Origin: Planctomycetota bacterium
GTDB taxonomy: Bacteria > Planctomycetota > Phycisphaerae > Phycisphaerales > UBA1924
Direction of reading: 5' to 3'
Length of the DNA stretch: 64,000 nucleotides
NCBI GenBank assembly: GCA_013285505.1
Contig: CP053450.1
Span: 2,464,796-2,528,795 of the forward strand
Shown here piece by piece: positions 10,080-18,877 of this stretch; position 1 is the stretch's first letter, and the number at the start of each line of letters is the position of its first letter. The translations under genes were made by a program, and so were the position numbers. Under the pieces are notes generated by a model. That model saw only the letters and a program-made list of their open reading frames with translations, ran no database searches and had not been told where the DNA came from.

Positions 10080-11374
10080 TCACCCCTCCGTCACCCCCGT
10101 CACCACAACATCATCACTCAACGGCCGACAGTCCTGGTCTCGCTCCGACATGGTGATCACCGCGCCCCGGTAGCTCCCCACAATCCCGTGCCCCACATCC
10201 AGCCGCCGCAGCCCCGTCCCGTCGGTCCGCACCACCAGCAACCCGCCCGCGCCGTAGTCTCTCCGGCTTGACGAACTCACCGCCAGGAGATCCGTGCCAT
10301 CCACCAAAGTGAGGTCGCCACCGGCGCCCAACGCCGATCGTTCGTGAACGAGAACCTCGCCCGTCCCGCGGCCGAACGCGTACAGCGCCGCGCCGGCACC
10401 CGCGGCATCCACAAACACTGGCGAACCCGGCGCGCCCATCACCCCATACACATACGCCCCGATCCGATCCCGCCACCGGATCGATGCCGACGCATCCAGA
10501 AAAGCGACCGTGCGCGAGTTGATCGCCAGCAGAAAGTCCCCGTCACCGGCCGGATGCGCAACGACTCTGGCGATACCCCTCTCTCGATGCTCCCCCGTCG
10601 CACCGTGCCGTCGCGGGTGTCGAGTGTCGCCAGTCGCAGCCCGCCTCGCTCCCGCCACACCGCGCCGACGATCGGGCCGGACCTCGCCAGACAGTCGGGC
10701 TGCGAGCCAGCATCCGTCAGCGGAACCCACCGGCCGGTCTCCCAGTCCAGCGACGAGATTGCACCGTCACAGCAGGCGAGCCCTCCGAATCGATGCGACA
10801 GAGCGAACGAAGCGCACGCGGCACGTGCCACCCCCGTCCGCCACATCACCCCCCCGTCCGCGGGGTCGAGCCGGACAAACTCGACGAGCGGCTGCCCGGT
10901 CGAAAGATGCGTCGAACCCTCGCCGCTCTCCGTCCGCTCGATCCGGACCGGATTGCTCGAGAGAGCGACGACGAGCATGTCGGCCCGTCGCAGAACGCAC
11001 GCCCGGCGCTCCACCTCAGGCATCTCCCCGGCCACAAGGCTGTTCCACAGCTGGCGGGTGTCCGCAGGTGAGATCTCTCGCTTCCAATGCACAGCCCCGG
11101 TCTCGGCCGCAACCCCTCGAACCGTGAGCCGCCCGCGCACGCCCGTGACCACCGCGACGCACGTGCCGTCGCCGGCCCCCCACATCATCTCATCAGCATC
11201 CGGCCAGCCCGGACCCGCCGCGGCCTCCCACACCACGCTCGCCGACCGCAGATCAGCACCCACAAGCTGAGTCCCCGCCCCCCGAACCAGATACGGACCA
11301 CTCCGCACAAACGAGGGCGGAAACCCGAGTTCCGAAGCCGGCGGCGCCGGAAGACTGACCCGAAACTGATCCAT
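10080..11374 (-). CDS. PQQ-like beta-propeller repeat protein, frameshifted
   Basis: About 430 residues read in two frames. The N-terminal frame (MDQFRVSLPAPPASELG) covers 11374 to ~10578; the C-terminal frame runs from ~10575 to 10080. Repeats of the type GADLRSASVVWEAA, VAAETGAVHWKRE, DPADGGVMWRTG, SLDWETGRWVPL, RTVAFLDASASIRWRDRI are the beta-strand blades of PQQ-like propellers (compare BamB). No signal peptide is visible, unlike BamB, so a cytoplasmic or non-classical role is possible. One extra base in AGAGAGGGG (10570-10582) accounts for the break. The gene lies between two REP clusters. Ligand and function unknown. Confidence 0.6.
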
Positions 11375-11380
11375 GAATGC

Positions 11381-11386
11381 ATTCTA
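11381..11386 (-). promoter_or_regulatory. Putative -10 element, leaderless start of the propeller gene
   Basis: TAGAAT on the minus strand, then GCATTC, then the ATG at 11374. No ribosome binding site. Confidence 0.45.
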
Positions 11387-11427
11387 ACAAACGCCATCCC
11401 TCCGCCTCGATGTCAGAGAGTTGTGCC

Positions 11428-11690
11428 CGGTGCCCTGCTTCGTCCCGCCAGCGCCGATGCCGTGCTTCGTCCCGCCAGGGCGAAGCACGCCTCTGGCAAC
11501 CCTCCACCCGGCACCGTGGGTCGTCCCGCCAGCGCCGGTGCCGTGCTTCGTCCCGCTAGGGCGAAGCACGCCTCTGGCAACCCTCCGCGTTCAGCGCGTA
11601 TCCCCATTCGACAGAAATCCTCAGGTCCCATCACCCGCCGCCCGGTGCCGTGCTTCGCCCCGCCAGGGCGAAGCACGCCTCTGGCAACCC
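11428..11690 (+). repeat. REP-like repeat cluster upstream of the propeller gene
   Basis: Three full copies with stems at 11462-11488, 11543-11569 and 11650-11676, and two truncated half-copies near 11430-11452 and 11515-11535 that end in CCCGCCAGCGCC. All lie in the same orientation as the copies around the transposase. The region 11375-11951 holds no recognisable gene. Confidence 0.85.
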
Positions 11691-11754
11691 TCCGCGTTCA
11701 GCGCGTATCCCCATTCGACAGAAATCCTCAGGTCCCACCACTCGCCGCCGCTCC
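11541..11754 (+). repeat. 107-bp tandem duplication including one REP unit
   Basis: Bases 11541-11647 and 11648-11754 are nearly identical (for example GCGTATCCCCATTCGACAGA occurs in both, 107 bp apart). The first unit starts with an intact hairpin and the second carries a few substitutions; the end of the second unit diverges. Confidence 0.8.
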
Positions 11755-11951
11755 CGTCCGTTCCCCCCCGCCCAGTGATGCTTCAACCGATCCCTAAGAG
11801 CACTCCTCCCCACATTCTCACCCCTATCTACCCCAAGCGCGCGCAACTTCATGCACCTCCACCCATTCCCCCTTGCCCCTCCCAGCGCCTCACGCGATCA
11901 TGCGCACGAGGGCCGGCCTTCCAAGCCGCAGCACACCGAAGGGGGACACCA

Positions 11952-12570
11952 ATGCACAACCGAGTCACCACCACGCTCTCCGAGCTCGCCACGCCCCAGC
12001 GCACCGCGCCGATGCCCGCCCGGGCCGACCAGGAGCCCGGCATCACTCACCAAGACTCCACCGCCCAGCACCACACACCCCCCGACCCCAACGCCCTCAT
12101 CGACGACTACCTCCGCGGCGACCTCTCCCTCCCCGATCTCGCCGCCCACCACGACCTCCGCGTCCGCGAACTGCTCGACCTCCTCGAGTCCCCCGAGATC
12201 GTGGCCGTCCTCGACGCGCTGACCGCCGCCGCCGAACGCCAGACCCAACGACTCGCCACCCTCGCCAAACCCCGCGCCGTCACCCGCCTCGCCGAGATCG
12301 CCGCCAGCGACCCCGCCGACCGACGGCTCCTGCCCCCGGCCGTCGAGGCCCGCGCCCGCGAAACCACCCGCAAAGCCGCGGCCGCGCTGCTCAGGTGCCG
12401 AGCCGACCGGGCCCGGGCTGCACACAACGTGCTGCCAGATCCAGAGATACACCACCGCGATCGCACACCGACGCACGCCGAGCAGATTCGCCGAAAGTCT
12501 CTACACTCTTCTCAGCACGGCGACCCCGCCTGCCTCTCCAGGGACACGCACCTTTCATCCGAGGAACCCA
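11952..12570 (+). CDS. Small helical protein of unknown function, 3' end unresolved
   Basis: From ATG 11952 the frame encodes a polar N-terminus and then an amphipathic helical core (DDYLRGDLSLPDLAAHHDLR, VRELLDLLESPEIVAVLDAL, LAKPRAVTRLAEIAA, ARETTRKAAAALLR). The core could hold a helix-turn-helix. Past about base 12420 the composition changes to out-of-frame-like sequence, yet the frame stays open to 13172, deep inside the next gene. No stop occurs in any + frame near the expected end, so a small indel probably removed it. The end given is only the upper limit before the next start codon. Function unknown. Confidence 0.4.
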
Positions 12571-12574
12571 ATCC

Positions 12575-14290
12575 ATGCGATTCACCAACTCGCGCCTGTC
12601 AACACCGCGACACCTTCCCGCGGCCCTGCTCCTCGCCGCCGGTCTCGCCCTCTCCGGCTGCGCAAACTCATCCCATGAACGGGCCGCCACCACCAAAGCC
12701 ATCGCCCCCGGTGCCGCGGCCCACTACGCGGGCCTCAACGGCTACCACCGCACCGTCACCACCGACTCGGCAGAAGCCCAGGCGTGGTTCGACCAGGGCA
12801 TCCAGTTCCTCTACGGCTTCAACCACGACGAGGCCATCCGCAGCTTCCGCGCCGCCGCCGAAGCCGACCCCGACTGCGCCATGGCCCACTGGGGCGAGGC
12901 CTACGCCCTCGGCCTCCACATCAACAACCCGCAGATGGGCGAAGAACAATCCCGACTCGCCTACGAAGCCTCGCGCCGCGCTCTCGACGTCCTCGACCAC
13001 GCCTCAACCGTCGAGCAGCACCTCATCATGGCCGTCGCCCTCCGCTACCAATGGCCCGTCCCCGAAGACCGGCGCCCCCTCGACGAGGCCTACGCCGACG
13101 CGATGGAAGCCGCCTACGCCATGTTCCCGACCGACCCCGACGTCGGCGCCCTCTTCGCCGAGTCGCTCATGAACCTCCAGCCCTGGGACCTCTGGACGCA
13201 CGCCGGCGAGCCCAAGGGCCGCACCCTCAAGATCCTCGACGTCCTCGAGCACACCATCGCCGTGGACACCGACCACCCCGGCGCCAACCACTTCTACATC
13301 CACGCCATCGAGGCCTCGCCCTGGCCCGAGAAGGGCACCCCCTCGGCCGAACGCCTCGTCGCTCTCGTGCCCGGCTCCGGCCACCTCGTGCACATGCCCT
13401 CCCACATCTTCATCCGCACCGGCCGCTACGCCGACGCCGCCGACGCCAACACCCGCGCCATCAACGCCGACGAGACCTACTTCTCCAGCGCCCCCGCCCC
13501 CGATTTCTACAGCCTCTACTACCTCCACAACGTCCACTTCCTCGCCTACGCCTCGATGATGGAGGGCCGCTACGAAGAGGCCCTCGCCGCCGCGAGGAAG
13601 ATCGAGACCAACATCCCCCCCGAGTTCCTGCGCACCAACGTCAAGTTCGCCGACGGCTTCATGCCGACCGTCCTCCACGTCCTCGTCCGCTTCGGCGAGT
13701 GGGACCAGATCCTGCAGGAGCCCGAGCCCGAGGCCTACCGCCTCATGAGCCGCGCCCAGCGCCACTACGCCCGCGCCGTCGCCCTGGCCAACCTCGGCCG
13801 GATCAACGAAGCCAAACGCGAACTCGCCAGCTTCGACAAGGTCGTCGCCCAGATGGACGACGGCTGGTTCATGGGCAACAACCCCGCCTCCAGCGTCACC
13901 GGCATCGCCCGCAACATGGCCGCCGGCGAGATCGCCTTCAAGAGCGGCGACGCCGAAACCGCCTTCGGCCTGCTCCGCGAGGCCGTCGCGCAGGAAGACA
14001 TGCTGGTCTACGACGAGCCCCCCGGCTGGATGCAGCCCGTCCGCCACGCCCTCGGCGCACTCCTGCTCGCCGACGGCCGGGCCGCCGAGGCCGAGAGCGT
14101 CTACCGAGAAGACCTCGCCCGCCACGCCAAAAACGGCTGGGCACTCCTCGGCCTGCACCAGTCGCTCTCAGCACAGGGCAAGACCGCCGAGGCCCAGGCC
14201 ATCGACGCCGCCAAGACCCTCGCCTGGGCCAGAGCCGACGTCACCCCCGCCGCATCCTGCTACTGCCACCCGGACGCGGGCGAGCCATGA
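12575..14290 (+). CDS. TPR-repeat lipoprotein
   Basis: A 571-residue protein with a lipoprotein signal peptide: charged start, hydrophobic LPAALLLAAGLALSGC, Cys28 as the lipidation site. GAGGAAC lies 7 nt before the ATG. The mature part consists of tetratricopeptide-like helical pairs, for example AWFDQGIQFLYGFNHDEAIR, FRAAAEADPDCAMAHWGEA, SMMEGRYEEALAAARK, YARAVALANLGRINEAKREL. Also seen are HMPSHIFIRTGRY and a C-terminal SCYCHPD. It is probably a periplasmic-face scaffold anchored by lipid; partners unknown. It ends 6 bp from the convergent murQ. Confidence 0.85.
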   Translation: MRFTNSRLSTPRHLPAALLLAAGLALSGCANSSHERAATTKAIAPGAAAHYAGLNGYHRTVTTDSAEAQAWFDQGIQFLYGFNHDEAIRSFRAAAEADPDCAMAHWGEAYALGLHINNPQMGEEQSRLAYEASRRALDVLDHASTVEQHLIMAVALRYQWPVPEDRRPLDEAYADAMEAAYAMFPTDPDVGALFAESLMNLQPWDLWTHAGEPKGRTLKILDVLEHTIAVDTDHPGANHFYIHAIEASPWPEKGTPSAERLVALVPGSGHLVHMPSHIFIRTGRYADAADANTRAINADETYFSSAPAPDFYSLYYLHNVHFLAYASMMEGRYEEALAAARKIETNIPPEFLRTNVKFADGFMPTVLHVLVRFGEWDQILQEPEPEAYRLMSRAQRHYARAVALANLGRINEAKRELASFDKVVAQMDDGWFMGNNPASSVTGIARNMAAGEIAFKSGDAETAFGLLREAVAQEDMLVYDEPPGWMQPVRHALGALLLADGRAAEAESVYREDLARHAKNGWALLGLHQSLSAQGKTAEAQAIDAAKTLAWARADVTPAASCYCHPDAGEP

Positions 14291-14296
14291 GCCCCG

Positions 14297-15221
14297 TCAC
14301 CCGAGTGGAGCGGCCAACGCCCGGTCAAGCCGCCATTCGTGCGCCTCGAGCAACGCCGCCGCCTCTCCCCGGTCGACCCCCCGCCGATGCATCACCACCG
14401 CCACCTTCACAACACCGCCCGCACGATCCAACAACCCGAACGCCTCCTCCCGTGACAACCCCGTCAGCGAGGACACAATCCGCGCCGCCCGGTCCCGCAG
14501 CTTGTCGTTGGTCGCCCGCACATCCACCATCAGGTTCTCGTGCACCCGCCCGGTCTGCACCATCAGCGTCGTCGAGATCGTGTTCAGCGCGAGCTTGGTC
14601 GCGGTCCCGGCCTTCATCCGCGTCGAGCCCGTGAGTACCTCGGGCCCGGTCGGCAGGACGATCAGGTGGTCGGCGTGTGGCGGGACCTCACACGCCGAGC
14701 ACGTCAGAAACCCGGTCAGACACCCCGGCGCGAAACTCTTGGCGACGGGCAGGGCACCGCGGGCGTACGGCGTCGTCGCCCGGCCGCGATGCCGAGGACG
14801 GTGTCTGCGTCGGTGAGCCCCAATCCCTGCAGTTCGGGGGCGGCGCCGTCGGGGTCGTCCTCGAGCCCCTCGGACGAGACCCGCAACGCCGCGTCCCCCC
14901 GGCGATCAGCCCGACGATGCGGCCCGGCTCGAGCTGGAACGTCGGCGGGGCCTCCGACGCGTCGAGCACGCCGAGGCGGCCGGACGTGCCGGCCCCGACA
15001 TAGACCAGCCGCCCGCCCGCGAGGAATCGAGGAGTCAGCGCCTCGATGAACGCGGTGAGCGCCGGGGCCGTGGCCTCGAGGGCGGCGAGGACCGCGGCGT
15101 CCTCGGTGCGCAGCAGGTCTACACACTCCCGGGTCGAGAGCGTGTGCAGCTGCGTGGTGCGCGGGTTGCGGTGCTCGGTCTGGATGTGGGCGCGATCGGT
15201 CGGGGGAGGGGTGTTGCTCAC
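14297..15221 (-). CDS. murQ: N-acetylmuramic acid 6-phosphate etherase (MurQ), two apparent frameshifts
   Basis: Three frame segments assemble into a ~305-residue MurQ: TEHRNPRTTQLHTLSTRECV and RLVYVGAGTSGRLGVLDASE; then GLGLTDADTVLGIAAGRATT; then LPTGPEVLTGSTRMKAGTAT and NTISTTLMVQTGRVHENLMV. The SIS fold and the sugar-phosphate loop (GAGTSGRLG) are clear. The enzyme cleaves the lactyl ether of MurNAc-6-phosphate to GlcNAc-6-phosphate in peptidoglycan recycling. The GTG start (15221) shares GTGA with the stop of the upstream symporter gene, so translation is probably coupled. Breaks are near 14905 and 14780. The window-wide change in GC skew falls inside this gene. Confidence 0.85.
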
Positions 15222-16769
15222 TGGGCACGCTCCTCGCTCGCGGTGCGGGCACGGGGGTTGCCGAGCTGGCAGGTTGTGAACGCGAGCATGGTGGCGATGA
15301 GGAACCGCCAGGGCCACGCGAGGGTCATGGGGGTGTCGGTGATGGCGGTCCAGACCGCAGGCTGCATGACGGTCACGGCGGCGATGCCGACGGCGAAGGC
15401 GGCCAGGGCGCTGGCGGTGTTGCCGCGTTTGGTGAGGGTGGCGGAGAGGAAGACGGCGACGAGTCCGGCGTAGGCGTAGGCCATGACGCCGAGGGCGAAG
15501 TCGAGGAGGGTGCCGGATTCGGACTGTTCCCACGCGATCGAGAGGACACCGACCGCGGCGATGGCGAGGCCCCAGAAGACAACGGCGGCGCGGCCGGCGG
15601 TGAGGTAGTGGCGTTCGGTGCGGCCGGGGCGGAGGGGCTTGTAGAAGTCGGCGATGAGCGTGGCGCTCATGGCGTTGAGGGTGGAGTTGACACTGGAGAG
15701 CCCGGCGGCGAAGAGCCCCGCGATCATGAGGCCGGAGAGGCCGGCGGGCATCTCGCGGAGGATGAAGCTGAGGAAGATCTTGCGGCTGTCGGTGATCTCG
15801 TATGCGGGGGCGGCGGTGCCCATGAGGTCGGGGCGTTGGAAGAAGACGTAGAGCAGCAGACCGATGACGAGGAAGAGCAGCGTGACGGGGATGCCGACGG
15901 CGGCACCGAGGATGGCCGAGCGGGCCCCGGCCAGCGCGGACTTGCAGGTGAGCATGCGCTGGACCATGTCCTGGTCGGTGCCGAAGGAGCCGAGGCTGAA
16001 GAGGGTGAGTGCGAGCAGGACGGAGAAGAAGGTGAACGGCTTGGTGAGATCGAGAGAGAAATCGACGAGGGTGAGTTTGGCGTCGCTGGAGAGGGCGGCG
16101 GTGATGTCGGCGGCGGGGGCGGGGATGGCGCGGAAGAGCAGGTAGAGGGCGGCGACGGCGGCGAAGAGGAAGACGCACATCTGGATGAAGTCGGTCCAGA
16201 TGACGGTGCCGATGCCGCCGACGACGGTGTAGAGGACGCCGGCTGAGGTGAGGACGACGACGCAGAGGGCGATGTGGTTGAAATCGAGGTCTCCCCAGAT
16301 GATGAGGGAGGCGGGGAGGGCGCCGATGTAGCCGCGGGCGCCGATGGCGAGGGTGCGGCCGAGCATGTACATGACGCCGGCGGCCCGCCGGGTGGTGGGG
16401 CCGAAGCGCTGGTCGAGGAGTTCGTAGACGGTGGTGAGGTTGCGCTTGTAGCAGGCGGGGACGATGATGAAGGCGACGAAGAAGATGGCGATGAGGCTGG
16501 CGACGTTGGCGCCGAGGTAGGTCAGGTCGTGGTCGTAGGCGAACTGGGGGCCGCCGATGAAGGTGGCGGCGGAGAAGCGCGGTGGCGAGGATGGAGGCGG
16601 CGACGGCCCAGGCGGGCATGCGCCGGCCGGCGAGGAAGTAGTCGTCGGTGGTGTTCTGCTTGCGGGTGAAGACGAGGCCGGTGATGACCAGGAGGGCGAG
16701 GTAGCCAAGGAGGACGAGCCAGTCGAGGCTGGCGAAGGGGGCGGCCGGGACGGGGGCGGGGTCGGGCAT
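15218..16769 (-). CDS. Sodium:solute symporter (SSF family), one frameshift
   Basis: About 517 residues with some 13 hydrophobic segments. The N-terminal frame gives LDWLVLLGYLALLVITGLVF and RKQNTTDDYFLAGRRMPAWA, a typical SSF opening. After a break near 16578 the next frame continues with SAATFIGGPQFAY, YELLDQRFGPTTRRAAG, SLGSFGTDQDMVQRML and NSTLNAMSATLIADFYKPL. Na+-coupled uptake of a small organic solute across the inner membrane is expected. Because the stop overlaps the GTG start of murQ, the substrate may be MurNAc, anhydro-MurNAc or a related sugar (inference). No ribosome binding site; a -10-like TACATT lies 6 nt upstream of the ATG. Confidence 0.85.
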
Positions 16770-16775
16770 CTGTGC

Positions 16776-16781
16776 AATGTA
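16776..16781 (-). promoter_or_regulatory. Putative -10 element, leaderless start of the symporter-murQ pair
   Basis: TACATT on the minus strand, six bases, then the ATG at 16769. It faces the cinA -10 element 20 bp away; the two divergent genes are separated by only 44 bp. Confidence 0.45.
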
Positions 16782-16801
16782 GTGAGTGGAGGCGGGCGGG
16801 G

Positions 16802-16807
16802 TAGGCT
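16802..16807 (+). promoter_or_regulatory. Putative -10 element, leaderless start of cinA
   Basis: TAGGCT, six bases (TGGTGC), then ATG 16814. No ribosome binding site. Confidence 0.45.
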
Positions 16808-16813
16808 TGGTGC

Positions 16814-18161
16814 ATGAGCAACGCACACAGGCGGGCGGTGGTGGTGTCGATCGGCGATGAGCTGGTGTTGGGGCAGTCGCTGGATACCAACTCGAGGTGG
16901 TTGAGCGAGCGGCTGCTGGAGCGGGGCGTACGGCCGGTGCGGCACGTGACTGTGGATGACGAGGTCGCGGCGATCGCCGAGGAGCTGGTGCGTGGTGCGC
17001 GGGATACGGATCTGGTGGTGGTGACGGGGGGGCTGGGGCCGACGGCGGACGACCTGACGCGGCAGGGGCTGGCGCGGGCGATGGGGGAGGAGTTGGTGGA
17101 GGACGCGGGGGCGCTGGCGGAGGTGCGGGGCTGGTACGCGGATCGCGGGAGGGCGATGCCGGAGACCAACCGGGTGCAGGCGTTGCGGCCGGCGGGGGCG
17201 CGGTGTCTGGCGAATGCGAACGGGACTGCGCCGGGGCTGGCCGGGACTGTGGATGGCGTGGAGGTGTTTTGTCTGCCGGGGCCGCCGCGGGAGATGGAGC
17301 CGATGTTTGCACGGTGGGTGGAGCCCGAGCTGCGGCCGGATCGGGCGGTGCTGACGCGGATGCTTCGGACGATGGGGCTGGGCGAGTCGCGTGTTGCGGA
17401 GTTGCTGGGCGGGGTGATGGATCGGGGGGGGAACCCGCTGGTGGGGACGACGGCGAGCCGCTGGTGTGGTGACGGTGCGGATGCGGTGGGAGGGGCAGGA
17501 GGCGGGGCGTGCTGCGGGGGAGGCGGCGTTGGATGCGGCGGAGGATGGCGTGCGCGGGGTACTCGGTGCGGCGGTCGTGACGCCCGTGGGTGGTGATGGT
17601 GGGCGGGGGTTGGTTGAGGTGGTGGTTGACCTGCTGGCCTCGAGGGGTGAGACGCTGGCGGTGGTGGAGAGCTGCACCGGCGGGTTGCTGGGCTCGATGA
17701 TAACGGCGGTGGCTGGTTCGTCGGCGGTGTTTACCGGTGGGTGGGTGACGTACACCAACGCGATGAAGGTCTCGGCGGTGGGGGTGGATCGCGGGTTGTT
17801 TCCGGAGGTGGTGGCGGGTGCGCCGGGGGCGGTGAGCCGCGGAGGTGGCGGTGTCGATGGGCGCGGGGCGGGCTGGAGCGTGCGAGGCACGAGATCGGCC
17901 GCGAGCGGGGGGCCGATCATGCGCTGGCGATCACGGGGATTGCGGGGCCGGACGGGGGGAGCGAGGCCAAGCCGGTGGGGACGGTGTGGATCTGCAGGGC
18001 GAGCCGCGGACGGGTCGGTGGATTGCCGGCGGTTCGTGTTTGCGGGGGGGCGGGGAGCGGTGCGGGAGTGGTCCTCGAACACGGCGCTGGGGATGCTGCG
18101 GTTGAAGCTGGCGGGGGTGGACATGGAGCTGCTTCGTGAGCTGGAGCGTGTTTCGGGCTGA
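16814..18161 (+). pseudogene. cinA: CinA-like protein (competence/damage-inducible, nicotinamide-nucleotide amidase), about four frameshifts
   Basis: The N-terminal MoCF-like domain is intact: VVVSIGDELVLGQSLDTNSR, VVTGGLGPTADDLTR, PETNRVQALRPAGA, NGTAPGLAG, FCLPGPPREM. The C-terminal amidase domain is spread over several frames: LAVVESCTGGLLGSMITAVA with the catalytic Ser region, GGWVTYTNAMK, then HALAITGIAGPDGGSEAKPV, then RRFVFAGGRGAVREWSS. CinA enzymes hydrolyse NMN to nicotinate mononucleotide (and ADP-ribose in some) for pyridine-nucleotide recycling. Breaks fall near 17462, 17838, 17870 and 18002. All parts are conserved, so the gene may be intact in the organism, but as given it cannot make the full protein. 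Confidence 0.75.
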
Positions 18162-18229
18162 GCGGCGGTGTGCCGACGGGTTGCCCGGGCATTATCCGGG
18201 CCTTGGGCCAGTGAGAGTGGCCGGATGAC

Positions 18230-18257
18230 TTGACGCCCGCGGGCGGTGTGGTATCGT
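18230..18257 (+). promoter_or_regulatory. Promoter of tRNA-Phe
   Basis: TTGACG (18230-18235), 16-nt spacer, TATCGT (18252-18257), about 28 nt before the tRNA. Confidence 0.55.
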
Positions 18258-18285
18258 TGCCTGCTGGCTCTCAAGCCGGCGGTTC

Positions 18286-18358
18286 GGGTAGGTAGCTCAG
18301 TTGGTAGAGCATCGCATTGAAAATGCGAGGGTCGCCGGTTCAAGTCCGGCTCTGCCCA
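18286..18358 (+). tRNA. tRNA-Phe (GAA)
   Basis: Complete cloverleaf: acceptor GGGTAGG paired with TCTGCCC (two G-T pairs), D-arm GCTCAGTTGGTAGAGC, anticodon stem TCGCA/TGCGA with loop TTGAAAA (anticodon GAA), T-arm GCCGGTTCAAGTCCGGC, discriminator A. CCA is not encoded. Confidence 0.95.
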
Positions 18359-18386
18359 TTGGATAGTCTGACAGCATTCGGCGATG

Positions 18387-18416
18387 CCCGCTCCTGACAG
18401 CCAGGGGCGGGTTTTT
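18387..18416 (+). terminator. Rho-independent terminator after tRNA-Phe
   Basis: A 10-bp stem CCCGCTCCTG/CAGGGGCGGG (one G-T pair) with loop ACAGC is followed directly by TTTTT. The following 18417-18877 contains no gene that I recognise. Confidence 0.8.
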
Positions 18417-18877
18417 GCGTGGGGTGGCGGGGTGTGATGGGGCGTCGGACTCGAGGTGTGTGCTGGACGGTGCCCCGGCGAACGCCTCGGCCCGAATGTG
18501 CCGCGCGTGCGGCACGTTGTGTGGGCTTCGACGGGGCGGCTCTTGCGGGCCCCGCTCGCCGCAGGGAGTTCTGGCGGCTCTCGGTGGCTCTCGCGTGGTG
18601 ACGACGCCTGAGGGCGTGGTCTCGAGGGTGTCGGTGGGCGGGTTCGGCGCGGGGTGGCCTGTCACCGGCTGTGGTGCCCGGTGCGCGGGACTGGCCACGG
18701 GGTGATGGCGTCGTCGGTACGGGGCGGCCAGAAAGTTCGGCCGAGCGAGATCCGGCGGTGGGGTCGCGTCCGAAAGGCCGGTATCAGCCTCCGGGTTGGA
18801 CGCTGACAACCAGTCAACGGTGGAGCGGACGGATTGCTGCGCGATCGTTGCGCTCACACCACACGAAAGGACACGAC

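Noticed and set aside
14290..14900. Annotating a replication origin at the skew switch
   Set aside because: No DnaA boxes, no AT-rich unwinding element and no dnaA nearby; the switch is inside a coding gene, so it is kept as a finding only.
16770..18343. Upstream continuation of the symporter frame to give a protein of over 1,000 residues
   Set aside because: Upstream of 16769 the frame is antisense to cinA and low-complexity; SSF homology begins at the ATG used.
18417..18877. Small open frames between the tRNA-Phe terminator and the DUF4331 gene
   Set aside because: Cys/Gly/Arg-rich translations without start signals or family motifs; more probably the upstream regulatory region.
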